Positions 46,141-60,300 of a stretch of 64,000 bases of DNA are shown piece by piece; within the stretch, counting starts at the first letter, position 1; each line of letters starts with the position of its first letter. This DNA comes from Lophius americanus (taxonomy: Eukaryota; Chordata; Actinopteri; Lophiiformes; Lophiidae): NCBI GenBank assembly GCA_037951165.1, contig JBBDHG010000008.1, forward strand, positions 2,408,501-2,472,500. Direction: 5' to 3'. The position numbers and the translations under genes are program-made. The notes under the pieces were generated by a model, which had not been told where the DNA came from, did no database searches, and saw only the letters and a list, made by a program, of their open reading frames with translations.

Positions 46141-46580
46141 GGAGCTCTGAGTCTAAAGTCTCTGATGTTCTGTGGCATTCATGCAGAAACTGGTTTGGAC
46201 GGTCTCCCATCAATCAAAGAAATGGGAGGCGGGGGATTGCTTACAGATGGTTGGAAGAGCTGAGCAGATGTCCTGAACCTCATCCTGAGATGAGGCTGTG
46301 GTTTCCGGTCTGGATGCACCCACTTCAGGACGTCCTTCCATCTATCAGTGTGTAGTGTGTGCGCGAGGTATGTGTTGATGAAATATATGTGTCTACTGGC
46401 CTACGTGAGGCTGTGCGTCAGGCGGTTGCACACTGCCGGTGGGCTTCGCTTTCATGCTTACGTTAACCGTGAAAAACAAGCCCACTTGATTTCACCACAC
46501 AAATCCTTTTGATATGTCTGCTTCAGAGTCAAGAAGTTTGTTCACAATCTCTTCATGTCGGCATAAATCATACGTTACCC
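46141..46580. other. Intergenic, no gene recognised
   Basis: Nothing I can support. Confidence 0.4.
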
Positions 46581-46584
46581 ACAG

Positions 46585-46660
46585 GGGCGGCTTTAGCTCA
46601 GTGAGTAAAGAATATTCCAGTTACCTTTGTCTACCCTGTCCAGTTGAATCCAGGTGTCTA
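46585..46660 (+). repeat. Possible tRNA-derived SINE head
   Basis: GGCGGCTTTAGCTCAGTGAG resembles an A box, and GTTGAATCCAGGTGTC a degenerate B box. There is no cloverleaf that would make it a tRNA gene. Confidence 0.4.
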
Positions 46661-46889
46661 TATTTCTTAAATCTGGCCTTTTGATGCGTTAACGCTCGTA
46701 TTTAATCTGGAGATCTGAGTCTTTTTTTTTTATCAGCAAATCAATCATATCACCAAATGAGCCTCTGATTTCCTGCAGTAATTCCTGCCTTGGTGACTGA
46801 GGACACACTCCCGGCTTGTTGAACGGCAGGTTTTGCGTACCAAAGCGTGTATATGTGCAACACGTGTGCTCCTATTGCAGGGATTTGTT

Positions 46890-47040
46890 GTGTCTCCACA
46901 ATCAATCTTTATTTATATAGCGCCAATTCACAAGAACAGGTGTCTCCGGGTGCTTTCCAGAAAGAGCAGGTCTGGACCAAACTCTTTATATAATTATCTA
47001 GACAAGCCTGAGGCCTCGTCTTTAATGGTGTTAGATTTAT
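46890..47040 (+). repeat. Interspersed repeat fragment (TTTATTTATATAGCGCCAA)
   Basis: CTTTATTTATATAGCGCCAA, TTCACAAGAACAGGTGTCTC and AGAGCAGGTCTGGACCAAAC form a chain I recognise as a common fish retroelement 3' end. No coding content. Confidence 0.6.
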
Positions 47041-47202
47041 GATAGTGACATCATGGATCGTGGATGCCCTGTTTTACACACATCCCACATATGGTGTGTC
47101 ACACTCACTTTTGGTGATGTACGTGTATCTTGGTCAAGAAGAGGAGCCACAGGTTAAGGGTGTATGTGACTACTCAAGGCACTCATGAGTCAGCATTCAC
47201 AC

Positions 47203-47418
47203 AGTGAGGATAGAGGCTGCCATACACTCATCAGAAGCAGTTACACACACACACAAACACACACACACATATGGAACAGCCATTGGGAGCAGCTTGGGGT
47301 TCAGTATCTTGCTCAAGGACACGTCGACACGTGGACCACAGTGGCCAGGGATTGAACCGTCAACCTTCAGATAAGTGGACATCGGCTCTACCAACTGAGC
47401 CACCGTCGCCGCCAGTGT
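47203..47418 (-). repeat. tRNA-derived SINE copy
   Basis: Minus strand starts GGTGGCTCAGTTGGTAGAGC (A box), continues with GACGGTTCAATCCCTGGCC (B box) and GTCCTTGAGCAAGATACTGA. Same family as 56765-57085 and the minus copy at 59745-59955. Interrupted by a short CA tract at its 3' end. Confidence 0.75.
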
Positions 47419-47483
47419 AGCACAAGAAAAAGACCCACCGAGGTCAAAACACATAACAGAAGAATAACTTGAGCCGAACATGA

Positions 47484-47720
47484 CAGCCAACCTCCGCCTG
47501 CACCTCCCCATCTCTACACAGTCCTCACAGATCCACCAACCTCTTCATTCATCAACCTCAGCAGAGTCATCGGCCACCACCACCAGAATCCAACCTTCCA
47601 ACGAAGAATGTACCTGCTGCTGCTTAGGGCAGATACCGTTCAATCACCAAAAGTGTCAAAAGAGACTTTTTGACAGACTTATTATCACAGATCATCTGTT
47701 GGAATAAAAATTCATCTCTA
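47484..47720 (+). repeat. Interspersed repeat, copy 1 of a pair
   Basis: CCTCCCCATCTCTACACAGT, CAGCAGAGTCATCGGCCACC and further words match 57478-57700 in order. No protein motif. Named family unknown to me. Confidence 0.7.
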
Positions 47721-50700
47721 AATCATTCTCAAATATTAGATTTAATACAACAGCCATATTGTAACAAACACTCACTTGAGAATATTTACTGAAACAATTC
47801 TATATTTAGGAATCATCCAAACAAGGCTGATACGTCGTGAAGCATAAACACTGATCCCTGTGACCAGTTGGTAATTCTGTGTGTTTTTATATTTGAAAGC
47901 CATAAATACATTTTGTTTTAACACCCCCCAAAAGTTCTAGTGACTTAATGCAACTATTTTAAACAGATTAAAATGTCCAAGAAAAAAGGGGATGAACACA
48001 ATTACTTCTTTGTATATTTCAATTCTTTGAAAAATGTATTTATTGAATATCTTAGACCCAAACAGTTTGGTAAAGCCTGTTTTTAAAATAAAGAATAAAA
48101 AAAAAAAATCAATCTTCTAAAATGATTTCATGATGAAAGTTTGTATTTCATGAAAAACCTTTTGGTAAAGAAAGTTTTTCGAATACTGTGTGAACTTTTT
48201 GGAGGTTTTGGGTTTAGGACTTTCTCAATAGCCTCCTTCTTGGTAGCCCTTTTTAACCTCTGGTGGCCCCCATGGCTCCATCTCTGGCCCCTTACTCTTT
48301 ACCATACTGGTAAACATACTGCCACAGGGTCATATTATAAACCAGTCTCAGTCAGAAATAGAGACACAAATATGATCAACCAAACAGTTGAGCGGGACAT
48401 TAAAAGGTTTATCGTACTTACACGCAGCTGATTATGGATTACGCCTGATTATCTTGACTAAACTTCACATTTAGCACAGTAAATATAAAGTTAAATTGTC
48501 TATCCGGTGATGGGGTTGTGCTCTTTAGCTCTCATTAAAGTCTCAGAGATTCAGTGTTTCTGATGAATCCTGAATGCCAGGCTCCACAGTAGCAACTGCT
48601 CCGTTTCCCGCTCCTCCTCGAAGTCACTGAGGACACTGTCTACGCCATCAACAGCACAAAGCACCCGGCCCCTCCCCAGACACCTTGGCCCCTCAAGTGA
48701 TAAAGAGCTGAAAGCAGATCCAGTCCAGCTCTGAATCTGCTTCCCTCACCAGGGACCAGCCGATAGAGACATTTGGACTAAGAGCTGGGAGTTGTGGTAA
48801 ACCTGTATAAGGCTTGGTTGAGGAGACGGATTCACAGGCGTGGTTTCAGAACGACTTTTGTAAGAGAATCCTGTCCACTCCTTATCCCTCTCAGTCCTCT
48901 CTCCTCACCCCGCAGTGCAGCGGGTCGAAACCGTGGAGCATTAAAACACAAACAGTGTGGAGAAATTGATGTTGGCTCTGGGAGGACGGGGATCGGGGAC
49001 TCTCTAATAGTCCTGCAGCCTCGTTGCCAGGTCTGCCTCATAAAGCCCTCCTTTCATTGCTGCTTAATGACAGATTCAGCAGGATAAACGGGGGACGGAG
49101 CAAGGGGTGAGACAAGAGCGAAGGAAAGGAGTCTCATCTACAACGGCCCTCATACTCCTGCTTAGTCATCAGCGCTTGACATCAGAACATTAACTCATAT
49201 GTTTAACAGGGTTACGTCACCTTAAACAGGTTAAGACTGTTTTTCAGTATTGTGCACTTTACTGCTAGTTAGAGGCTCAATCCATCGAGGGATTTCGGAG
49301 TTCTGATATAACTAAGGACACTTTAAACTCATTCTTATCTGTGAAGCATGTCTTCTGCCTCAAGCTGTGTTCAATTCTTAATAGTTCCATTGGTAATGGT
49401 CAGAGACCACAGGAGCAGTTGGTCCATTAGGGCCCAGCCTCCAACAATTTTTATAACTTCATACATGTAAAAAGAATTCAAAACTTCATAAAGGTTACAA
49501 GGTCCGTAGGCGTCAGGTCAAAATGACATTCAGCTCCTCTGCTACATCTCATCCAGCGCGTGTCGAGGACATATAGCAAGTATATGGATCATATGAATGG
49601 ACCGGCAGCAGCTTTAATCCGGACCTTCCCGCAGACATTTATGTCCACTGCTTTGTGCAGTGTCTTAATATTTATATACTACTGTACTACTTCTTACATC
49701 ATTCTTACAACATGGAAGACGGCCATTTCCTTTAGTCAAGGATGAATGCTGACATATGTTCTTAAAGAGACTTTTTTTTTCTAAATACCTAACCCTCTAC
49801 ACAATCATCGCTCGCTCAGGGCGCTTGAGTGGCAGCGCGAGGAGCTGCATAAAGCTGTCAGGCAATTTAACTCCGGCTCGTAACCACCGAGGTGAGAGAT
49901 TTGGTGGTCATGTTAAAAACAACGGTCTGAGCCTCTTTCTCCGCTCTTCCAATATGCCAGGACTGTTTATCCTGGCAGCAGAGGCCTGACGTTATGCCCG
50001 CTTTGAGACACCGTTCTCCCGGCGCCATGGGGAATCGCCAAGGTAAATACATGAGCTCAGTACTATGTGGCACTGCGCCGTCCCAGTGGCCAGAGTCAAC
50101 AGCATTGACGGAACCAATAATCACTCAATGAGGGGAATACCAATAGATCCAAAAGAGAAAGGAAATAAAGACTAAAAGATAGACAATCAGAAAATAAGTA
50201 TTACCATCATCCAAATCTCTTTGGCTAAGCTTTTGTTGCCGAAGACAAATTTATGTGCAAAATAATAATTAACCGTAAGCACTTCAGCCTGCCGTATGTG
50301 AGGATTTGCTAGAATGATTAGTACCACCAATGAGAGTTGAAAGAGGTCATGTGATCACCCATAATTGTTTGATTGAAAACTAGTGTACAGCGTTTGATTA
50401 AATAAGCGTAGGAGAAGAAAGAGTTAACCATTGGAGCGGTACTTGCAGAACCAGGGCTAGCTGCAGCAACTTTCAACATGCCCCCAAAGAATGTAAGCTA
50501 ACCATTTAGCAACATATGAATGTAGCAAGCCCACTCATCAGAAATAAACTCGGTAAAAAGCCTGTGATGAGAATTTTCTCTAAAATGACACAACACTCTG
50601 CTAACCAGCAACTAAATGAACAAGCAACATTTTGCATTTGGATTCAACTCCAAATGCAAAGTGCAGTTGCTTCGCGCAGGAATTTCCCATTGCAGAACCG

Positions 50701-51000
50701 GTTTCATTTCCTCTGTGGGGGTGCAACGCAACAGGTTCTAGGTCTGCTCTGAATTGGTTTGGGGAGCACGGCTACAGCATGACAGCAAGCCCAGCCAAAC
50801 CTCGCCACTTCCTGTGGACCGAGTGTTGTCACCGTGCGGGACTGTCCTGCATTTTGTTGCTTCCTATGTTAGAATACCCCGGGTTTCACGAGTCGGGTCT
50901 TCATGCTTTCCTGTCAATCAATCACAATCACTCTTCCATCAAAGTTTGGTTTCTCAAGAGATGCCACCCCAGACCTGACTTTCAACTAAACCAGAGTAAA
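47721..51000. other. Region downstream of smoc1
   Basis: It includes a LINE RT scrap (48215-48400). Otherwise I find no gene. The 3' end of smoc1, including its last small coding exon, should lie here or in 51001-51390, but I could not pinpoint it. Confidence 0.4.
48215..48400 (+). mobile_element. LINE reverse-transcriptase scrap
   Basis: Plus strand around 48245-48340 reads GSISGPLLFTILVNILPQGH, a decayed form of the GVPQGSxLGPLLFxxYMLPLG block also seen at 33725. Confidence 0.6.
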
Positions 51001-51265
51001 ATATAATATTAGTTTTTTCACATTTAAGTTTTGACCAATAGTTTTACTGAATAACTAACTTAATCTCATTTCTAAAATACAACTAATGATCTAAAGGAGC
51101 CTCATCGCTTGACTGGATAGAACAATTACATCACTTTGACACTTGAACCCCACCGTTGAGTCTTGGAAGGGGAGGGTGAGCAGAGGTGTGATATAGGTTG
51201 TAATCTGGAACTCCTCCATTAGAGGCCATAAAATTTTATTCACTACATCCTTAAATCACTTGCTG
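51001..51265. repeat. Interspersed repeat fragment
   Basis: Words such as CATTTTGACACCTGA-like, GGAGGGTGAG and TGCAATC match 59045-59340, the second half of the repeat copy starting at 58698. Confidence 0.5.
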
Positions 51266-51390
51266 CGGTTTCTACTCCAAACTGATGCGTTTTAACAGCG
51301 CTCATGTTAATGGGTTACGAAAAAAAAACCCAATGCAGCACCAAAAGCTAGAGGCAGCTGGAGTTAGTGAAAGCGTATTAGTTGCCTTAC

Positions 51391-54300
51391 TGAACAATTT
51401 TGTCCCTTGCCTTGTCCCGTGACTTCCACTTGTCGATGAGGTACCTGCAAACAAAATCAAACAAATCAGGCGAAGTCACTACATGCAATAAAAAAAAAAA
51501 ACTATAGCACATTTTCTATTTCTCTATGGATATTCTACTTACATAAAACTTCATTCACTCATACTTTGGTCTTGCCTAAGTACTGTATATTTATTGTACA
51601 ATAGACTTTGAATAGACAACTTTAGTGCATGAGTCAAATTGAATAGTTCTTTCATGCATATGTTCTGTTCGACTCTAGGAGTTCATATTTTACTCACTGT
51701 GGAACGTTATTTTAAGAAAAACACTATTTTAGGGACATAAATCAAAAACTATTTCATGGATAACTGAAATTTAATACCCACATAGACCGTAGTGCGAGGA
51801 AGGACAGGATTGATTTGGGGAAAGGTCTGTTGTACATTGCTGGCAATAAGAGGAACTTTGTCTCCAAATGTTTTTGGGCGATAATTTATTAATCATTGGT
51901 GTGATTTAGTCCAAATTTGGTGCTTATGAATAGAATCAAGGAGGTCTATCTATTATAAAGTGTATTGTGTTCTTTGTAATAGTACATATTTTACACACCA
52001 GGGTGACTTTTTTTTAACAAAAATACTGTTTTGCATAATAGCCTGATTTGGTGGACGTTTTGTGTATATAATTTGACTAAAGAAATATCTTGTTTGTGTC
52101 ATACTTTATCCTAAAAGTTTATATTTTACTCACTAGCGGGAGGTTTTTTTTGTTTGTTTTTTACCAAAAACACAGTTGCAGATATAACTTCCTCGCCATT
52201 GGTCCGTCTTAGTCCAAATTTGATGACTATGAATCGATCTGTTCACATTTCACTCACTAGGGGGAGCTTTTGTACCAAATATTCTATGAATATTAAATTG
52301 ATTTTTTGGAGTTCTGTAAGGCAGATAGCTTGTGCAATGCATGGGATTGGGGACTTCTCCAGCATATAAACTTCCTGTCGTTGACGACAGCATAGGTCTA
52401 GCTTATCCTCTTACCCTCCTTGCTAACGCCGAGGCAACCTTTCAGTTCCTGCAGGGAGATTGCCTTGTCCTTATTCAGGTCGCAGTAATCGGCGAACTTG
52501 CGGGCGCATTTCTTGGGTTTGGCTTTCTTCTTCAGGTACCTCTTAAACGGCTTGAGTTCCTTCTTGTTGATGTCTTGGCTGCCGTTGTTATCAAGCTGGG
52601 CAAAGTACCAGTGAACCACCCTCTCCTCCAGAGTGTGACTGGGATCGGGCTCCACAAACCTGGACAGAGTTAAAAGAGCCCACAGGAATGATGGACCAGA
52701 TATTAGAAGCACTGGCATTAAAGGAAGTAGCAAAAATAGATCTGATGTCGGTCATTAAAGGCTGAGCGGTTCACAATTGGTCATCGCAATAATAACATAT
52801 AACAGCTTGGAGGCAACAATAAACTATAAATACTTTCTTCCAATGAGATAGTCGACTGCTATTCTGTCATTTTTCATGTAATCACATCACTTTAGGTGAT
52901 AAAAAGAAACATCCTGCTTAGAAAAAAAGATATAGAGAACATCTGGATACTCCATGTAGTTTTGTCTCGCTGACATCTTTATTATATTACAATTTAGCTT
53001 GCTATAAAATCATCATCAGTGGTCTCTGTGTACAAGAATGGAATTCAAAATCCCCCTCGTGCTCAAAGCCCTTGGAGAGCTCATAGTTCTCTATTATTCA
53101 ACCAGAACATTACGCTCCAAGGATGCAGGGTAACTTCTAGTCCTTACAGTCTCCAAACGCAGAATGGGAGCCAGAACCTTCAGTTATCAGGTTCCACTCC
53201 TGTGGAACCTCTTTCCGGTCTTAGTTTGGTAACAAACTTTCTTAAAACTTACCATTTTGATATAGCTTATAATTAAAGCTGGCTTAAGCTATCCCTTAGC
53301 AATACTGCAATAGGAAAGAGCCTGCTATGGGTTTTACCCATGATGCACTGAGCTTCTCTCGCCTCCTCTTTTACACAACCATGTCTCATTAAGCACCGCA
53401 GACTTGGAGCAACCAGCAATATCTGCAGTTCTGGAGATGTTCTGAGCGAGTCATCTGGCCATCACAATCTGGCCCTTATCAAAGTCACTGAGATCTTCAT
53501 GCGTGACGATGTTCTTGCTTCACACAAGCCTCGCCTGTTGGTTATAATGATGTCACTAACTTGACTTCTTCCCTGGTGTCTTTGTGCTTTTTCTTTTTTT
53601 TTATCTTGCAGGGTCAAGGGGATCATGGCTGAATCTGCTGCTGTGCACTTTGTTGATGTCCACTGATGATGTTATCTTTATAATCATAGTATTAGTTATT
53701 AATTACTACTGCTGCAATGTTTCTTTTATGACAGCTGTTATTATTCTTGTTGCTGTACATATCTGTGCTGCGTCCTTCCTCTTGCTCTTCTTCTTACTCT
53801 CTATTTCTCAATTCCATCAGTCAAGACAGAGCTCCGCCCATCCTCAGGCAGGATCCGCTCATGGTTTCTGCCTGTTAAAAGGCAACTTTCCCTCCTCGTA
53901 TACATGTTCTTGTTCAGGTTGAATTCTCTCATCCTCGTAGAATTAAGACTTTGGTCTAGACCTGCTCTTTTTGGAATAGCATGTGTGTGGCATCAATCCA
54001 AATACCTTCCAGCCCCATTGGTGTAAATTCTATGGTTCCAGCTTTGATATAAATCTTACGAGAACAAGGACTGTTTATGGTCAGACATAAAACATGAATG
54101 TTCAATTCAGACGACCGGAGGGAAAGACCGGCTGAGTGAATAGAGGAGGTTTTCCATGAAGAAGCACTCATGACGTACTCTTCTCAGGTACAACACTCTT
54201 GTCTTCACTGATATGACAACTTACCTCCCGCCACCAGAGGGGGCTGGTGAGTTTATGGCCTGCACCATGTCCGTGGTGAGAGCGTCTAACAAGCTTGTAA

Positions 54301-57300
54301 TGAATTCCACTTTCTTCCCTTCTGGACAGCCTGACAAAAAATCAGAGACAAAACACAGAAATGAGGAAAGATGCAAATGTGTCCCGGAGCTCGATGACTA
54401 GCCAGGTGTTAATGTTAATAAGTCCTGATGAATCACGATGAATAAATATTTACAGCCTTCAGAGAGCAGAGCAGAGGCACATGGCGGGAGGCGGGGCAGC
54501 GATGAGAGTTTTGTTGAGCAGAGCAGACCTGTTAACTTTTATGACACCAGTTTGAACACCTTGGGTAGCTGGTTTTAATTGCCCAGATGTAGGGTTCAAA
54601 TAGCACGCTAAACCAGTGCAAATTTTTCCCTCCAAATTGTGTCTTAAAGGGAAACTACAAAAGCAGCTGCGTAGTGACTAATCATCTCATTCTTTTTTTC
54701 AGCCTCTACCTTTCTCCTCAAACTTTCGGTCCTTTCTTTCCCCTGAGCGTTGTGGCGGCGTGTTCTGGGCTCTGTTCGTGCCTTTCGTCCAGTTCTGCGG
54801 GAGGTGGTCCGCTGGCCGGCCAGGTGAAACCCATTAGCCTTGCTAAGACGCAACGACGTCTCAACAGCTCTGCGTTGCTGAGCCTTTATCCATGTGTTAA
54901 ATGTGGGTGTTATGGAGTGCATACAGTGATGCTGTATGTTGCCTGTGTCGCCGGGCGTGAAGGGCAGAAAATTTGGAAATGAAATCATGAAGGGACGGAG
55001 AAACTTCGAGACTACTTCTTATTTATACCAAGCAATGTTTTCCTGTCGCACAATTTTTGAATTTTCTTATTGCAAATTTTTGTGCCTTGTGATAACACAG
55101 TATACTGCAAGATTTCCATCTTGATATTACGTACATCTACATTTCCATATAATCCAACAGGCTTCTTAAAATTTGTTTATCAAAGACATTCATTTTCTAT
55201 TTTATAAAATTGAAATGATCCAATTCCATTAAACTGTGACTGTTTACCTTCAGATTAATATGAACATAAATGTTGATATTTGGCATATAGACTGGTATCT
55301 GTCCCAAACACTCATGTCAGCGTGATACACTTTACGAGTTTTAGGGAGAAATATAATAAAATATGATTAAGAGATGATCCTCGTCCGGTGCACTGAAATA
55401 CAAAACTTGTCGTATCTACATCGCCTACGGTGTCGCCTCACCAGGTGAGCCTACACATTCCTCGGTAATGCTAGAACTAATCGCTGTTTGACAAAGTATA
55501 TAAATCTTTGTATATGTTTCTTATAGAATCAAAATGTATTCCCTACCTTAGATGGTGGAGCAAGTAGGGCACTGTGGGATTTTATTCACAAAAACGATTG
55601 CAGACGACCGGACATGTTTCCATTTTAGCTACACGGGCTTTGAGATTGGAGAATGCTGAATTCGCTGGTTCGTTTTGACCAATCAAGGGGCGAGCGATCT
55701 CATACGTTCACATCTTAAATGTTAAAAACAACTCGGTGAATATTTACACTCCTATAGGAAATGCATTATGAATATATGATGTAACTTTACGATCAACTTG
55801 TCGTTCAATAACAAGAATGGTCGTTTTTATGCTTTTTCTTCAGTATCCAAGACTATCCCAGCAAAAGGTTGGAGCGAGAGGCGGTGTACATCCTTACAAC
55901 CTGGACAAGTTGCCGGAACATTACAGGGCCACATAGAGACAGACAACCATTCGCATTAACTTTGACTCCTACGGGCAACTTAGAGTCACCAATTCACCTA
56001 CGTTGCATGTTTTTGGACTATAGGAGGAAGCCGGAGTATTCGCACAGAACCCACAGACTCAATATAAGTCAGGCTATCTTTAATTATAACGCTTGTACGT
56101 TTACGACAGATTCCATGTTCATAAAGAACTTTGTTTGTATTTTTCTCCCTTCACCATGTTGAATCGTTGACTTGTTGCCGAGCTTCTACTGACAACTGAC
56201 ATTGTTTTTCAAGTTTCACACAGTCAGCAATCTACAGCAATCTACGTCTTCGTACTTTCAGTAACTTTCGTGTTTTTATCAAGTCTACTGCCACGAACGT
56301 ATCTCTTCCGCGGGGAAAAACTGGAGCGGTATCGTACATTTAATTATTGGCATGCTATCATGCAGCCCTACTTTTTTACAGGTTGCATTATATGAGGATT
56401 CAGTCTCAGGTCTGTAACAACTCTCGCGTAATCACTTGACACAGATTATTTGAGCATTTATATTTCTGAATAGAAACAGCTGAATAAAACAGAAATGTCA
56501 TATTTGGTGTCATTTTTCAGCATTAAGCTTCAACTGTCATCACGTTAGAGGGGTTTAACTTTTCAGTGAGCGTCTACGGACATGACCATCATCGATCATT
56601 GAGCAGCAGGGCCAAACACCACAGGAACACTATGTACTCTAAAGCTTTTAGCCAAAATAACAAAGAGAGCTTGATAACTTTGAGGAGGTGGTTTGTTAAA
56701 TTTGCAGCAAAAAGACAGCGGTCCAAACCATTAATACCTTAAGAGCTTAAACACAGAGCGTCCTGAGCCACACAGACAGGCGGCTGTGACTTGGGATGTA
56801 GAGCAGTCGCCCACTGATGAGAAAAGTTGTTGGTTCAACCCTCAGTCTACGTGCTAAAGGACCCTTGAGCAAGATGCTGATCTCCAATTTGCACTTATTC
56901 CATTGGCTTATGAATGATGGTTTGAATGGTTGTCAATCCGGAAGAGCAGAGGGCGCCTTGCCTGGTAGCCTCTGTCAAGTATGTGTGTGAATGGATGAAT
57001 GCTGGCTCGTATTGTAAAGTGCATTGAGCTTTTGACTGAAAAATCCTACTAAAAGTAGGGTCTCTACACTTTATTGACCTTTAAACCCCTTTAAAACCAC
57101 ACTGAATAAGAGTTTTACCTTCTGATTCTGCTACCTGTGATAAGTCCCAGGCAACTGTTGGGAACTTTTTGTGATCTCTCCTGCCCATGCCCTAAGCTCA
57201 GGTATGTCTGGAACGAGTTCTTTTAATTGTACGGTGACATATGAAGCTCTAGCGAAGGTTCCGTCAGGAAAACTATACCCTGGCACACACACCGTCATTC

Positions 57301-60300
57301 ACATCTTTCACGCTCAGACTAAAATACCTGCTTTATGGTCAGGGGTGTCAATTGATATAATCTGTTTTCATCAGACGACCACATCTATCCAATATTACAG
57401 AAACACCTTATATGGTCAGCCTATCATAACTCTTCTCTCTTTTTAAATACGATCCTCAGCATCCATCTAGTTCCTTCAAGCTGCTTTACCTTCCGTCTCC
57501 CCATCTCCACCCAGTCCTCAGAGTTCCAACAACTTCATCAGTCACCAGTCTCAGCAGAGTCGTCAGCCGCCACCACCAGTAGCCAAGCTCCAAGGGTGGA
57601 GATGTCTGCTGATACATGATTATCTGATGACCTTTAATCACAGTCAAATTGATCAAAGGTCTCCCATTGGAATGAATCTAAACTTCATTCTGTCTCTTTT
57701 GATTTAAATCATTTAAAAAGGCAATTTCTTCCTGTTTTATTATGATAATGGGATGCTTCAAGTGCTATTTGATTTAATACATTACAATAAGTCCGCAGGT
57801 TTGGCATAGTCATAGAATTTGGGCTATCTTCATTCATAGAGTGGAGGTCAGTTTCTTCTCCCACTTTAAAAATGGCTAAATTACATGATTTCTAGCCTGT
57901 ATCTTAAAGAAATATGTTGTATTCTCTCCCAAACCAATCGTAAGTGTTTTAGACATCTATATTGAACATATTGGGAAGAAATCTGGGCCGGGGATATTTC
58001 ACTGTTCTGTGCTGTACTGAGCTTTGACCCGGTTGTGCCGATGTTTCTGGCAAATACCTTGGGCTTAACCTCAACTGTGGACTCCAAAATCATGATAAAG
58101 GCAAAATCTTGAATAAAATTTGAAAACAAAAATGTTCACTTCATGAACAGGAAGTGAACAGATCACACCCTTTGGTCTTTGGTAGAGGCCGGATCAGTTC
58201 TCCCTGACAGCAGGGGTATCGTGTGAGTACAGCCAGACTGGACCTGGAGCTGCTGTTGATGGACTGCCTTCTCAATCTTTCCTCCTCTTGCCTTGATGTG
58301 ACAACCACCAAATATTTTTCTTTGTTGTGGCGGCTCAGACTATCCCTCAGCAGTACATAAAAATATCTCCACTCAGCACCCTGCGGTTGCAATTCTAACA
58401 CCCACACAGGCCCACCACCACACCCTGCAACACTCACACCTTCCATAAAACATGCCACACATCTGCCGCGCAGTCAGGAGTCATGCTCCACTCTGTAAAC
58501 TCACCAGATGGGGAGTTAAAAAGGAGTTACAGTGAAACCTGAAATGATGGGGAGGCAGAGGGGTAGTAATAGAAGTAGGTGAGCAGTTACCAGGGCAGAG
58601 GAGTATGAGCCGAGGTTACGACCTCTGCTTTAGAGGAGACTCTCTGATCTTAGCTGTCGGGGAATCCAACACCCCAAAGAAAGGTTTGACTGAATCTTTA
58701 AAGGTGCAGTCTGTAAAATTGAAGGGCGTCTCTCTGAATAAATGAAATACGATATTCATAATTAGGATTTTGTTCGTGCAGAATCAACGAAAAATACGTT
58801 TTGTTTTTGTTTACATTAGCTGAGAGTAAGTCCCATAGCTCTTGGGGGTTGATCCTCTTCCATTGGGTCCACCATGTTGTGCTGCCCTGTGTGTACAGGA
58901 GCCTACAATGGACAGCAACATGTACAGCAAGGTTTCACACTATGTTGCTTTTTGGTATTATAACTAATAAGTATCGTCTATTTGTCAGAATTTATATTCC
59001 CCACCCCTCCCCTTCCCTCATCCCCCGGCGTAACTGTCAACTACCACAATGCAGATCAAATAATAATATTAGCTACCTTACCTTTCAGATTTGACCTACA
59101 GTTTTACAGAACAAATAACTCAATACACTTTCTAAAAATATCTTTCTAATGGAATTTCATGACTTGACAGGAAAGTTAATGCGGTCGTAAATGATGTCAT
59201 CATTTTGACACCTGAGGGCCACAGCAGATTCTTGTATGGGGAGGGGGGAGGCGGGGGTCGGGGGGGGGCTGAGATGCAGTGCAGGCTGCAAACTTGAACT
59301 TCACTGCAATGTTAATACAGGGTAGACACTTCACCCACTTAAACAAAACCTTCTATCCGATCATCAAGCATGAATGAGTAACATTTTCAGCGGTATAAAC
59401 TGTCCTGTCTCTGGTCGCCTCAAGCTGTTTGATGACATCACCAGTGAATAGGTTTGTTGACTGTGGCTGCATTTACTTATTACCTAATTTCACCAGCTAA
59501 GTCAGCTTATGGAAAAAATCATCAAGTCTGTTTCCTAAAGTACATGTGAAAAACGGACGAAAGTGGGGAAATGTGCTCTCTCAACTTTAAAGTCCTCTTT
59601 GTGATACTGAAGCACATGGACGACTCCATATTTTCATCAATCTTGCTTATGTGTCACCACTTCTTCATGTTTTAAATAATAGATATCTTTAGGAATTGTG
59701 GAAAAAAATGGAAGATGGTCTTTTTCTTACTTTACAACATGAACCAGCATTCACCCATTCACACACATTCATGCAGTGTTGACAGATGACAAAGATGACT
59801 TGCTCTTCATAACATCAGAGAACAGCTATCTTGAGCATAGCTGTTCAATCTCTTGCTCAAGGTCACTTAAACGTGTAGACTGCAGGAGCAGAGGACCGAC
59901 CTTACTATCAGTGGATGACCACACTACTTCCTGAGTCACAGCTCTCCACAGAAAAGAACCATCACCTGTCACCGTTCCACTACCTTCATTATAGTTGTGC
60001 TTATTGAAAATTGACTGCTGATGGTGAATATTTCTTCTAAACGGGGGCATAACCAAAGACAGAGCAAAAATACGTTATATTCATCCAAAAATATGTTAGC
60101 TGAAACTGAAAGCAGTTCAGGGTTGAAGGTCGGGGTTCTTTTACCATTTCTAAAACCACAAACACAGGACCTAGAGTTTAATCAATCAAACTTCAGACAC
60201 TTTTTCAGGCACAGCAAATTTAACAAAGGAAGGCGGGGCTTAGCCATATCAATAGTGTGTAAAAGGAAGTGAGGGAAGAGATATAAGAATGGGTTCTGCC

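Noticed and set aside
47390..47420. tRNA gene on the minus strand
   Set aside because: A-box and B-box-like words occur, but no cloverleaf or acceptor stem pairs. The full context matches a SINE also found at 56765 and 59745.
58141..58458. 105-codon minus-strand frame as a gene inside smoc1
   Set aside because: No recognisable domain and no supporting splice or promoter signals; more likely repeat-derived.
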